Shown here: positions 17,558-25,885 of the stretch, one piece after another
How the letters are laid out: each line of letters opens with the position of its first letter
How positions within the stretch are numbered: the first letter of the stretch is position 1
Source: Amycolatopsis dendrobii
GTDB lineage: Bacteria > Actinomycetota > Actinomycetes > Mycobacteriales > Pseudonocardiaceae
Length of the DNA: 64,000 nt
Assembly (NCBI RefSeq): GCF_014145675.1
Contig: NZ_JACGZW010000005.1
Span: 496,001-560,000, forward strand
Direction: 5' to 3'
Notes under the pieces: model-generated
What the model was told of the DNA's origin: nothing
The model's input: only the letters and a program-made list of their open reading frames with translations
The model's database searches: none
Position numbers and translations under genes: made by a program

Positions 17558-18583
17558 GTGGACCCTCTCGAACCCGCCTCGGCGCTGCGCCGGATCGCCG
17601 CGCTGACCGAGGCCGCACTCGCCGATCTCGCCCAGGCCAGCACGCCCGCCGCTGTCGCTGACGTGCGCCGTTCCGTGCTCGGCAAGTCCAGCCCGCTCGC
17701 CGCCGTCCGCCGCGACCTCGGCCGCTGCGACCCGGCCTGCCGAAAACAGCTCGGCCTCGCGCTTTCCAAGGCACACCAGCGCATTACCGCCGCGCTGGAG
17801 GAAAAACGCGCCGCGGAAACCGCACTGGACCGCCCGCTCGACCCGACCGTGCCCGGCCTTCCGCCGCCGACCGCCGGACTGCACCCGGTCACCCAGCTGA
17901 GATACGACCTCGACGACGCCTTCCGCGCGCTCAACTTCGCGGTCGTCGAGAGCCCGGAAATCAGCTCCGCGGAAATGGAATTCGACCGGCTGAACTTCCC
18001 GGCCGACCATCCGGCGCGGACGAGCATGGACACCTACTGGCTGGCCGACGGCCGCTGCCTGCGTCCGCACCTGACCGGCACGAGCGTCCGGTACCTGAGC
18101 ACGCACGAACCACCGATCCGGATCGCCTACCCGGGACGCGTTTACCGCAACGAAAGCACCGACGCCCGGCACGAACGCGCGTTCTTCCAGTACGAGGTGC
18201 TGGTGGTCGACGAGAACATCCCGCTCGCCAGCGCCCGGTTCCTCGTCGACACCATCCTCGGCACGGTGTTCGGCGAACCGGTGCGAACGCGGATGCGCGC
18301 CGGGTACTTCCCCTTCGTAGAACCAGGTTTCGAGATCGACATGGTCTGCCAGGTGTGCTCGGGCCGCGGCTGCCGCATCTGCGGACGGACCGGCTGGCTC
18401 GAGGTGATGCCCGGCGGCAGCCCGCATCCGCACGTGCTGAGCGCCGCCGGACTCGACCCGGCGCGATGGTCCGGCTGCTACCTGAACGCCGGCCTGGACC
18501 GGCTGGCGATGATGCGCTACGGCATCGACGACGTCCGGCTGATGCACAGCGCCGACCTGCGCTTCCTCTCCCAATTCTCCTGA
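17558..18583 (+). CDS. pheS: Atypical phenylalanyl-tRNA synthetase alpha-like subunit
   Basis: A 341-residue class II synthetase catalytic subunit: N-terminal coiled-coil-like arm (1-90), then a catalytic core with motif 2 region GRVYRNESTDARHERAFFQYE (Q211 and E213 kept) and the Cys-rich MVCQVCSGRGCRICGRTGWLEV. Motif 3 differs: the usual GFAFGMGxER reads GCYLNAGLDR, placing Tyr308 where a small Ala lines the phenyl pocket (Ala294 in E. coli). The RTHTSP segment reads RPHLTG. It is therefore a divergent PheS, likely a paralogue rather than the housekeeping enzyme (inference). GTG start after GAGGAA. Followed 13 bases later by the beta subunit gene. Confidence 0.8.
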   Translation: MDPLEPASALRRIAALTEAALADLAQASTPAAVADVRRSVLGKSSPLAAVRRDLGRCDPACRKQLGLALSKAHQRITAALEEKRAAETALDRPLDPTVPGLPPPTAGLHPVTQLRYDLDDAFRALNFAVVESPEISSAEMEFDRLNFPADHPARTSMDTYWLADGRCLRPHLTGTSVRYLSTHEPPIRIAYPGRVYRNESTDARHERAFFQYEVLVVDENIPLASARFLVDTILGTVFGEPVRTRMRAGYFPFVEPGFEIDMVCQVCSGRGCRICGRTGWLEVMPGGSPHPHVLSAAGLDPARWSGCYLNAGLDRLAMMRYGIDDVRLMHSADLRFLSQFS

Positions 18584-18596
18584 AAGGCCCGCTGCC

Positions 18597-20378
18597 GTGA
18601 AGATTTCCCGGGACTGGCTCGCCGACTACGTGCCCCTGCCCCGCTGTCCGCCGGACCAGCTGGCGCACGAGCTGACCTTGAAGACCGTCGAAGTCGAGGG
18701 GTACGACCTCGTCGACGACGACGTTGTCTTCGAGGTCGACAACAAATCGCTCACCAATCGCCCCGATCTGTGGGGACACTACGGAATCGCGCGCGAGCTG
18801 TCCGTCCTCTATGGACTCCCGCTGGCTCCGCTTCCCCGTATCGCGCGGCCGCCGGGCACTACCGGCCTCGCACTGGCCGACCCCGCTCGGCATCAGCGGA
18901 TGCTGGCTCTGCAGTGCACAGTGGACAGTTCCGTGCCGGCACCGGCCTTCATCCGCGACCGGCTCCGGCGAATCGGCCAACCGGTCCAGGACTTGTGCGC
19001 CGACCTGAGCGCTTACGTGATGTTCGCCGTCGGACAACCAAGCGACGTCCGTGCCTCGGGCGACTCGCTCGTGCTGGAGATACCGACGCTGATCCCCAGC
19101 CACGCCCGGCGCAGCGCCCGGACCGAAGCTTCAGTGCGCCAAGAAAAAGGCTTGGACACTCAACGCGCCGACGAAGCCGCCGGCCTGTTCCTCCGCCTCC
19201 TGACCGAGGCGGATCCCTCAGCCGCGGCGCTCGGAGCGGAAGACATCGTCCTCGCCGCCACCCAACGCGCCGAGATCGAGATCACCCTCGGGGAAATCGA
19301 ACGCCGGATCGGCCTCCCGCTGCCCCCGGACGAAATCCTGCGCATCCTCCGCGCCCTCGGCTGCACCGCCGAGGTCGTCGGAGAGCTGCTGCGGGTCGTC
19401 GCTCCGTCGTGGCGTTCCACCGGTGATCTCTCGCTGCCCGTGGACATCGTCGAGGAGCTGGCCCGCATCCACGGCTTCGACGCACTGCCCGCGCCGCGGC
19501 CCGTCGTGCGACTGGCCCCGCCCCCTCGGCTCCCCTTGAGCCGCCAGGTCCGGGAGGTGCTGGCGGCGCGCGGCGGGGCAACGGAAGTGCTGACCTACCC
19601 GTGGTCCGCCGACCATCTGCTCGCCGCGTGCGGCCTCGACCCCGCTCTCGCCATCGCCCGTCCGCCGGCCCCGGATCGCGCCCGGCTGCGCCCGTCGCTG
19701 ATCCCGAACCTGCTCGAAGCCGCGGCCGCCAACCTGCGCTGCCACGACGAGTTCAGCCTCTTCGAGGTCGGCACCGTCTTCGCCGCGGGCGAGCGGACGT
19801 CCGCCGGGATCCTGCTCGCCGGACCGGACGGGGCCGGCCTGTTCCGCCGGGCCAAGGGGCTGGTCGACGTGCTCCGCCGGTACTGCCGTCTCACCGCACT
19901 GGACCTGTCCGGTGTCCCCGGCCTGGCCTGGACCGACCCGTCGGCCCGGCTCGCGATCCGCCCGGCCGGGGCACTGGCGCTGGTCCGGCCGCCGGTGCTC
20001 CGGGCGGCGGGCATCGAGCGGGGCGCGATCGCCTGCGTCGAACTGGACCTCGACGCGCTGCGGACGCACCCGTCCCGCCAGAACCGCTACACCCCCGTCG
20101 GCGACCTGCCCGAATCGGACTTCGACCTGTCCGTCCTCGCGGCCGACACCGTGCCGTGGTCGCTGGTCGCCGACACCGCGACCCAGGCCCACGCCTTGGT
20201 GCAGCGGGTGGCGTACGTCGGCGAGTACCGCGGTTCGAGAATTCCGCCAGGCCACCGTTCGCTCACCTTGCGAGTCACCCTCCGCCCGAGGTCCGCGACG
20301 CTGACCGCGGGCGAAATCGCCACAGCCCGCTCCGAAGTGCTGACTGCGCTAGAGCGGGCGGGGGCGCGGTTGCGGTGA
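18597..20378 (+). CDS. pheT: Short phenylalanyl-tRNA synthetase beta-like subunit
   Basis: A 593-residue PheT, about 200 residues shorter than usual bacterial PheT (near 800). The N-terminal SWL-like stretch (ISRDWLADYVPLP) passes straight into FEVDNKSLTNRPDLWGHYGIARE, so the EMAP/OB-type tRNA-binding insert is absent. A shortened B3/B4 region, the B5 domain (about 220-300), the catalytic-like core and a C-terminal FDX-ACB anticodon-binding domain (about 500-593) remain. The NKSLTNRPDLWGHYG wording is unlike the common TPNRPDCLS form. GTG start. It ends 3 bases from the convergent PPOX gene. Confidence 0.8.
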   Translation: MKISRDWLADYVPLPRCPPDQLAHELTLKTVEVEGYDLVDDDVVFEVDNKSLTNRPDLWGHYGIARELSVLYGLPLAPLPRIARPPGTTGLALADPARHQRMLALQCTVDSSVPAPAFIRDRLRRIGQPVQDLCADLSAYVMFAVGQPSDVRASGDSLVLEIPTLIPSHARRSARTEASVRQEKGLDTQRADEAAGLFLRLLTEADPSAAALGAEDIVLAATQRAEIEITLGEIERRIGLPLPPDEILRILRALGCTAEVVGELLRVVAPSWRSTGDLSLPVDIVEELARIHGFDALPAPRPVVRLAPPPRLPLSRQVREVLAARGGATEVLTYPWSADHLLAACGLDPALAIARPPAPDRARLRPSLIPNLLEAAAANLRCHDEFSLFEVGTVFAAGERTSAGILLAGPDGAGLFRRAKGLVDVLRRYCRLTALDLSGVPGLAWTDPSARLAIRPAGALALVRPPVLRAAGIERGAIACVELDLDALRTHPSRQNRYTPVGDLPESDFDLSVLAADTVPWSLVADTATQAHALVQRVAYVGEYRGSRIPPGHRSLTLRVTLRPRSATLTAGEIATARSEVLTALERAGARLR

Positions 20379-20381
20379 GGC

Positions 20382-20804
20382 TCAGCCGAGACCAGATTGG
20401 GCGATGACGTGCGCGATGCTGATCCGCACCGCGGCGAATCCGCCGTGGACGAACGATTCCGCGAGGTCCGCTGCGGACTGACCGGGGTAGTAACGATCGG
20501 CGATCCCCGCCGCGACCCTCCTGATCTGGTCCGGCTCGGCGGAAATCCGGGCCCGTCCTTCGACGGTCACGAAGCTGTACGGCTGCCGCTCGTCACTGAT
20601 GCAAACCGCGACACGTCCGTCCCGGGCAAGGCTTTTGCCTTTGACGCTTCGCGGCGACAGCGCGAAGGCAAGTTCATCACCGTCGAGAACGAAACAGATC
20701 GGCGTGACGTGCGGACGCCCGTCGGCGCGAGTGAGAGCCAAGTGGGCAAGCCTCGTTCCCTCGGCAAGGAAAGCGCGCCATTCGTTGTTGGTCATGGTGG
20801 TCAT
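20382..20804 (-). CDS. PPOX-class (F420/FMN-binding) pyridoxamine-phosphate-oxidase-fold protein
   Basis: A 140-residue split-barrel protein of the pyridoxamine 5'-phosphate oxidase-like family: LAHLALTRADGRPHVTPICFVLDGDELAF, then LARDGRVAVCISDERQPYSFVTVEGRARI. Many actinobacterial members use F420 or FMN as redox cofactor, but the reaction is not predictable here. The start overlaps the stop of the upstream MFS gene by four bases (ATGA), so the two are co-translated. Confidence 0.8.
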   Translation of the reverse strand: MTTMTNNEWRAFLAEGTRLAHLALTRADGRPHVTPICFVLDGDELAFALSPRSVKGKSLARDGRVAVCISDERQPYSFVTVEGRARISAEPDQIRRVAAGIADRYYPGQSAADLAESFVHGGFAAVRISIAHVIAQSGLG

Positions 20805-22012
20805 TGGTTGATCCCCTTCTCGGTGTATTGGCCGTCCTGCCGCTCACGAAGACGTCCAGCGACGGCTTGCTGTGCAAGGAAAAGCAGAATTCCTGCGGCG
20901 AAAGCCACTAGGCCAAGCCAAGTTCGGCCAGCGCGCTCCAGCAACGCCGTACCGAGCACCGGGCCGAGGACCGCGCCGAGACTCCACGCACTCGACGCCA
21001 CGCCCAGGTACCCGCTGCGCAGATCAGGCGGCGCGAGAGCAGCGAACGTCGCACCGAACTGGACCGCCAACCCGATCTGTCCGAGGCTGAGAACGAGAAC
21101 CGCGACGGCATAACCGACAATGCCCTGTGACACGGCGGCGAGACCGCCGCCAACGCCAGCCAGCAACATCGAGGCAGCAAGCACCGTCGCCCGGTCGCGA
21201 TTCGCCAACACTGCGACAGCCAACGGTTGCAGGACAACGATGGCGAACCCGTTGAGCGCAAGCACGCCACCGTACGTTGCGGAACTGAACTGCTGCGCAG
21301 TCATCAACAACGGCAGCGTGGCGAACGCCTGCATCAGCAACGTGAAGCAACCGGCGTGGATCAGCGTCATAGTGCGCATCAAACGATCTGCTCGCAACGC
21401 TGGCAGCAGCGCGCGTCGCTGGCGGCTCGTTCCTGGATGGGTCTCCGGCACCGCGGCCACCACGATCAACGCCGCGAGCAGCATCGCGACCGCGTTCAAC
21501 CAGAACAGCAGCCCGTAGCCGCGACTTGCCAACACTCCGGAAACCGTTGCCGCAACGGCATATCCGAGATTCGCCGCCCAATAGAGCAGGCTGTACGCCC
21601 GCACTCGCTCGTCCGGCGGAAGATCCGCCACCGCCGCCGATCCCGCCGGCCGGAAGAGCCCCGCAGCGAGACCGTAACCCACTGCCGTTGCCCAGATGAC
21701 CGGCGTCACCGCAGCGGATCCCAACGCGGCCAACGCGATCGCCGTCCCAAGGAACCCGAGCAGCATCGTCTTCCGCCGCCCGATCCGGTCCCCGAACCAG
21801 CCTCCGAGCAGTTGCGACCCGAAGTCGCCGATGCCCACCGCCGCCACCACTGCCCCCGCCGCCGTCGGGTACATCTGTTGTTCCTGCGTCAGGTACAGCA
21901 CCAGCATCGGCTGCACGAACGCGCCGCCGCGAGCGACGAGGTGACATGCCCCGAGCGCCCACGGCAGCCTGCGAGCGGGAGTTCTCCCGGCGGTGATCGT
22001 CGCGACTGTCAT
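20801..22012 (-). CDS. MFS-family transporter
   Basis: A 403-residue membrane protein with about twelve hydrophobic segments and the MFS A-motif-like GGWFGDRIGRRKTMLLG after segment 2. It probably exports a small molecule or drug. It is divergent from a LysR gene with an 84-base AT-richer spacer containing inverted repeats, so LysR control is likely. It is followed by the overlapping PPOX gene. The substrate is unknown. Confidence 0.88.
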   Translation of the reverse strand: MTVATITAGRTPARRLPWALGACHLVARGGAFVQPMLVLYLTQEQQMYPTAAGAVVAAVGIGDFGSQLLGGWFGDRIGRRKTMLLGFLGTAIALAALGSAAVTPVIWATAVGYGLAAGLFRPAGSAAVADLPPDERVRAYSLLYWAANLGYAVAATVSGVLASRGYGLLFWLNAVAMLLAALIVVAAVPETHPGTSRQRRALLPALRADRLMRTMTLIHAGCFTLLMQAFATLPLLMTAQQFSSATYGGVLALNGFAIVVLQPLAVAVLANRDRATVLAASMLLAGVGGGLAAVSQGIVGYAVAVLVLSLGQIGLAVQFGATFAALAPPDLRSGYLGVASSAWSLGAVLGPVLGTALLERAGRTWLGLVAFAAGILLFLAQQAVAGRLRERQDGQYTEKGINQ

Positions 22013-22061
22013 GGCAATGACGCTAAGAGCGCCGCGAGATTAAGAAAAGCGATTGTTTACG

Positions 22062-22088
22062 ATCGAATCCATCGCGATCAGTAATATA
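22062..22088. promoter_or_regulatory. Divergent LysR operator and promoter region
   Basis: GATCG (22062-22066) and CGATC (22076-22080) form an inverted repeat, followed by TAATATACT (22083-22091), a likely -10 for the rightward LysR gene. The start site would fall close to the ATG at 22097, which has no visible Shine-Dalgarno, so its mRNA may be leaderless. Confidence 0.4.
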
Positions 22089-22096
22089 CTGCGCTC

Positions 22097-23029
22097 ATGG
22101 CCGACCTCGACCTGCGGCAGCTGACGACGATGCTCGCGATCGCCGAAGAAGGAACGTTCTCCCGGGCAGCGACGAGGCTGGGCTACACGCAATCGAGCGT
22201 GAGCCAGCACATCGCGGCCTTGGAACGCTCCGTCGGCGGCGCGGTCTTCGACCGGCCGGGCGGCCCGCGCCCCGTGCGGATCACTCCCCTCGGTGCCGTC
22301 GTGCTCGAACACGGCCGGGAGGTACTGGCGAAAGCCGAAGCGCTGGGCCAGGCAGTCGACCGGTTCAAAGCCGGTGAAGGCCGCATCGACGTCGGCACCC
22401 TGCAAAGCGTCTCGCACGCGATCCTGCCGACCGTGCTGCGTCTGCTCCGCGAGGAACACCCCCGCTGCGAGATCCGGCTCTCCGAACCCGACGAGCCTCG
22501 GCTGGGCGAACTCGACCTGCTGTTCCACGACGGCCTGATCAGCGACGACACGGAGCATGTCCGGCTGATGCAAGACCCCTACCTGGCCGTCGCCCCGCCC
22601 GGCGCCCTGCCGGCGGGCCCGGTGCCCGCCCGCGAACTGGACGGCAAGGCGATGGTGGCCTGGCCGTCAACCTTCGACCAGCCCCGCCTCGAACAATCCC
22701 TCGCGGACGCCGGAGCCCGCCCGCGCATCGTGTTCCGCTCCGCGGGCAGCGAAACGATCCTGTCGATGGTGCGCGCCGGAATGGGCCTCGCGGTCCTGCC
22801 CTGGCTGGCGATCCACCAGGTCGTCTGCCGCGACTGCGGCGCGATCCACGGACCGGAGGGATGGCCGGATCTGCAGGTCCACGACCTCGACCCGGCCCCG
22901 GCGCGCTCGATCTGCCTCCACTGGCCGCGCGGCCGGGCCGCCGAGTCCCCTCTCGTGGCGCGGACCGTCGAGGTGGCTGTCGAAGTGGCGCGGGAACTGG
23001 CGCAGCAGGCCCCGCCCGCTCTGCCCTGA
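22097..23029 (+). CDS. LysR-family transcriptional regulator
   Basis: A 310-residue regulator: winged helix-turn-helix from MADLDLRQLTTMLAIAEEGTFS to about residue 65 (GYTQSSVSQHIAALE), then a substrate-binding-fold effector domain. Divergent from the MFS/PPOX gene pair, its probable target. No ribosome-binding site is visible before the ATG. A likely -10 lies 8 bases upstream, consistent with a leaderless transcript. Confidence 0.9.
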   Translation: MADLDLRQLTTMLAIAEEGTFSRAATRLGYTQSSVSQHIAALERSVGGAVFDRPGGPRPVRITPLGAVVLEHGREVLAKAEALGQAVDRFKAGEGRIDVGTLQSVSHAILPTVLRLLREEHPRCEIRLSEPDEPRLGELDLLFHDGLISDDTEHVRLMQDPYLAVAPPGALPAGPVPARELDGKAMVAWPSTFDQPRLEQSLADAGARPRIVFRSAGSETILSMVRAGMGLAVLPWLAIHQVVCRDCGAIHGPEGWPDLQVHDLDPAPARSICLHWPRGRAAESPLVARTVEVAVEVARELAQQAPPALP

Positions 23030-23146
23030 CCAGCGCACCAGCCGCCCGCCGACCCGGCCGTGGCCCGCGGCGGCGGGCAGCACCGAAATCCCGCGCGATC
23101 CTGCCGGGTCGAGGGCACCCATCACCCCCTCGACCACCCGATCGGA

Positions 23147-23572
23147 TCAGGCGACCGTCGCGTCCACCGTGACCTCGATGCTCCCGCCGAGCGCCTTCGA
23201 ATACGGGCAGGTCTGGTGCGCGGCCGCGGCCAGGGCGTCCGCGGTCTCCTGATCGATCCCCGTCAACTCCAGGTGCAGCGCGGCGCTGAGCCAGAAGTTC
23301 GCCTCGTCGTGGTGCAGCGTCACATCCGCGACCACCGCCAGGTCGGCCAGTTTCACCTTCCGCTGCGCCGCCGCGATCCGCACCGCGCCCATGAAACACG
23401 ACGACCACCCGGCCGCGAGCAACTGCTCCGGGTTCGTCGCCCCGCCGTTGCCGCCCAGTTCCTTCGGGATGGCGAAGTTCAGGTCGAGCGCACCGTCGGA
23501 CGAAACCGCGCGTCCCCCGTTGCGGCCTTCGCCGGTAGTGGTGACGACGGCGGTGTAAGTGGTTTCAGACAT
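23147..23572 (-). CDS. Organic hydroperoxide resistance protein (Ohr/OsmC family)
   Basis: A 141-residue thiol peroxidase that reduces organic hydroperoxides. Both catalytic cysteines are present: Cys59 in SSCFMGAV and Cys122 in TCPYSKA, with the Ohr-type ELGGNGGATNPEQL stretch. GGAAAGGAAA precedes the ATG. A 26-codon micro-ORF on the same strand ends 21 bases upstream, so the two are probably co-transcribed. Confidence 0.93.
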   Translation of the reverse strand: MSETTYTAVVTTTGEGRNGGRAVSSDGALDLNFAIPKELGGNGGATNPEQLLAAGWSSCFMGAVRIAAAQRKVKLADLAVVADVTLHHDEANFWLSAALHLELTGIDQETADALAAAAHQTCPYSKALGGSIEVTVDATVA

Positions 23573-23593
23573 GACTTTCCTTTCCGGAAATTT

Positions 23594-23674
23594 TCAGAAT
23601 CCGCTGAGGACGGTGCCGGTCAGCGCCGCCAGTGCGCCGAGAACATCGCGGAACACCATCGTGATCGCGTCCAT
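23594..23674 (-). CDS. 26-residue micro-ORF upstream of ohr
   Basis: ATG-to-TGA ORF encoding a short, largely hydrophobic and amphipathic peptide, beginning MDAITMVFRDVLGALAAL and ending in SGF. Third codon positions are almost all G or C, like true genes here. A GAAAGG lies about 10 bases upstream. The stop is 21 bases before the Ohr start. It is a candidate small membrane peptide or translational leader for Ohr. I do not recognise it as a named family. Confidence 0.5.
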   Translation of the reverse strand: MDAITMVFRDVLGALAALTGTVLSGF

Positions 23675-23766
23675 GGGACTTGGCCTTTCGGCAGGCGACC
23701 GGGCCGCTGTCCTCCGGTCTCGGCGACGAGAGAACCTTCGCACGCACATTCGTCACCGGTCAAGGG

Positions 23767-23786
23767 GGTTACGTATTTATGTGACC
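23767..23786. promoter_or_regulatory. Imperfect palindrome in the ohr / CGNR divergent spacer
   Basis: Twenty-base element whose arms GGTTACGTA and TATGTGACC match at 7 of 9 positions, in an AT-rich patch between the micro-ORF/ohr genes and the CGNR gene. Possible shared operator for a peroxide- or CGNR-type regulator. Confidence 0.3.
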
Positions 23787-23828
23787 CGCTACTCATAACC
23801 TGCTAGGCCGGTTAGAGTTCCTTGCGTT

Positions 23829-23840
23829 GTGATTCATCAC
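23829..23840. promoter_or_regulatory. Inverted repeat ahead of the CGNR gene
   Basis: GTGAT-TC-ATCAC, 17 bases before the ATG at 23858. The position fits autoregulation by the CGNR protein or another repressor. Confidence 0.3.
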
Positions 23841-23857
23841 CTGTCAGACTGGTGCGC

Positions 23858-24427
23858 ATGGAGCACGCCTTCCCTTGCGGAAACCCGGCGCTGGACTTCG
23901 TCGGCACGCTGCGGGCCCGCCGCAACGACGAGCCGGCCGAGATGCTGGGGTCGCCGCGCAGCCTGGACGCCTGGTTCCGCGAGTCGGGGGTCACCGGCGC
24001 CGATCCGGCGAGCACGGCAGCGGACCTGGCGGGGGCGATCGCGGTCCGGGAGGCGATCTACGCCCTGGTCGCGGCCCGGCTCGTCGGCCACGAGTACGAC
24101 CCGGAGGCATTGACGCTGCTCAACGAGGCAGCCGCGCAGCCGGACGCGGTCCCGCAGCTGACCCGCACCGGACGGCAAGTCCGGGCGACCGCGGCACAGG
24201 CGTTGTCCACCGTGGCCCGGGCCGCGATCACGATCCTGGGCGGACCGGACGCCGATCTGCTGAAGGAATGCGGACGGCCGGAATGCACGCAGGTTTACCT
24301 GGACCATTCGCGAGGATCACGACGCGAATGGTGCGCGATGGCCACCTGCGGAAACAAAATGAAGGCAGCGGCTTACCGGGCACGACGGCGAGGAAATCCG
24401 CCGCTGACCCCTTCCCGGCAATCCTGA
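23858..24427 (+). CDS. CGNR zinc-finger (ABATE-domain) regulator
   Basis: A 189-residue putative transcription factor. The N-terminal ABATE domain starts MEHAFPCGNPALDFVGTLR. The C-terminal zinc finger shows CGRPECTQVYLDHSRG followed by REWCAMATCGNKMKAAAYRAR, with the defining CGN-type motif. Such proteins often sit beside the redox gene they control. The next gene is a broken aldo/keto reductase, which may have been the partner. Start chosen at the ATG at 23858 because the preceding 12 codons lie in the operator-like region. Confidence 0.88.
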   Translation: MEHAFPCGNPALDFVGTLRARRNDEPAEMLGSPRSLDAWFRESGVTGADPASTAADLAGAIAVREAIYALVAARLVGHEYDPEALTLLNEAAAQPDAVPQLTRTGRQVRATAAQALSTVARAAITILGGPDADLLKECGRPECTQVYLDHSRGSRREWCAMATCGNKMKAAAYRARRRGNPPLTPSRQS

Positions 24428-24459
24428 GCGTTCAGCGAGCGAACAAGCGGTTCAGCGCC

Positions 24460-25369
24460 GTCCGGCTGTCGTCGGCGGCGGCAACTTCGCGGACACCGCG
24501 CCGGCCTGCGCCGACGGCACCGCCGAGCGTCTGCTCGGCAAGGTCGCCCGCCCCGCCGCGAAAGCCTTGTCCTGGCGTCGAAATACACAAACCTGCGCCG
24601 CCCCGGCGACCCGAACTCCGGCGGGCCGCACCGCGAAAGGCTGTTCGCCTCGGCGGACGCCAGCCTGCGGGCCGCTGAACACGGACTATCTCGACCTGCG
24701 CGTCTGGGATTTCACGACGCCGGTCGAGGAGATCCCGCGCGGGATGGACAACCTCGTCCGGCAGGGCGAAATCCACTACGTCGCGATGTCCAGCGCCCCG
24801 GCCTGGCAGATCTCGTGCATGCAAGCCATCGCCGACCTGTGCGGATGGGCGCCGCTGACCGCGTTGCAGGCCGAGCACGACCTCGTCGAGTGCACCGGCG
24901 AACGCGATCCGCCCCCGATCGGCCGCGAGATGGGCCTCGGCATGGTCCCCCCGCTCTCCGCTGACTGGCGGCGTCCTGACCGGCAAGTACACCCGAGCCG
25001 ACCTGACCGCGGCCGGGCCCGCCCCCGGCAAGAGCGCCCGCAAGTGCTTCAACCTCGCCCTCGGCGCGGTCACCGAACGCAATCCCGGCATCGCCGAGAT
25101 TCTGGCCGACGTCGCCAGGGAAATCGGCTGCACTCCTGCCCAGGCCGGGCTCGCCCGGGCGCCGCGAAACCCCGCCGATCGTCGGGGCCCGCACGCCGGA
25201 GCAACTGGAAGACGATCTGGCCGCGCTGAGCGTCGAGTTCGCCGAGCCGCACCTGGCCCGGCTCGCCGCGGCCAGCACGATCCAGCTCGGCGTCCCGCAC
25301 GACCTGCTCGCCAGCGACCGCATCCGCACGGCGGCCCGGGGCGATCCAGCCATCGAGGACCGCCGCTGA
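24460..25369 (+). pseudogene. Frameshifted aldo/keto reductase remnant
   Basis: Pieces of one aldo/keto reductase occur in order but in different frames: GGGNFADTAPACADGTAERLLG, then LASKYTNLRRPGDPNSGGPH, then LNTDYLDLRVWDFTTPVEEIPRG through WAPLTALQAEHDLVE, then LTGKYTRADL through ARKCFNLALGAVTERN and EIGCTPAQAGLA, then IVGARTPEQLEDDLAALSVEFAEPHL to the stop at 25367-25369. At least four frame changes and a missing N terminus (about 60 residues) show the gene is dead. It directly follows the CGNR regulator. Confidence 0.85.
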
Positions 25370-25737
25370 CCGTCCGGCCGCTGCCGGCTGCGCGAAATAG
25401 CGCGGCCGGCACTGCGAAAGCGCGAACACCCGAACCGTCCAGTTCAGCATTTCCGATCGAATCCGTTCAACCCTCCGGAAGTCGGGGATTTCGGAGACCG
25501 GGCAGAATCGCTGCACCAGACCACCCGGACCGGCCGCATTCCGTGCGCCCGCGCAGCTTCTCACCGTCCACTATAGACAGTCCAGAGCAGACGAAATCAC
25601 GCTGGGCGATCATGATCCGCGCCGGACCACCCGTCCGGCGCAATCCAAGGAAGCTGTCCGGCAAGCACCACAAGCGACAGTGGTCTTGTGTGACAACGTT
25701 GACGGATAACCCCGCCCCCGCCTTTCTTTGCCAGCTG
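25370..25737. other. Non-coding spacer before the LPMO promoter
   Basis: No convincing gene. It holds the perfect 8-bp palindrome CAACGTTG at 25694-25701 and an AT-rich TCCACTATAGACAG patch near 25563-25577; neither can be assigned. Confidence 0.4.
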
Positions 25738-25775
25738 TTGACCTTTCCCGAATCTCGGGCGTATGGTCTAGACCA
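25738..25775 (+). promoter_or_regulatory. LPMO promoter overlapped by a DasR-type operator
   Basis: TTGACC (25738-25743), 18 bases, TATGGT (25762-25767). The -10 overlaps TGGTCTAGACCA (25764-25775), an exact match to the core DasR responsive element known from Streptomyces chitin and GlcNAc regulons. A second repeat, CCCGA-ATC-TCGGG, lies in the spacer at 25747-25759. Repression by steric blocking is inferred. Confidence 0.75.
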
Positions 25776-25885
25776 AGAAGCCCACCCCCTTCGCTCACCC
25801 CCCGTGCGGGCCGGCTCCCGGAAAGCCGGTGCGTCGCTTTGTCGTACCCGCACCGGGAAACGAGCATTCCCCGAAGGAGCTGTCC

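Noticed and set aside
24432-25412. Leftward 326-codon open frame over the aldo/keto reductase relic
   Set aside because: Shadow of the plus-strand pseudogene; Arg/Gly-rich with no motifs.
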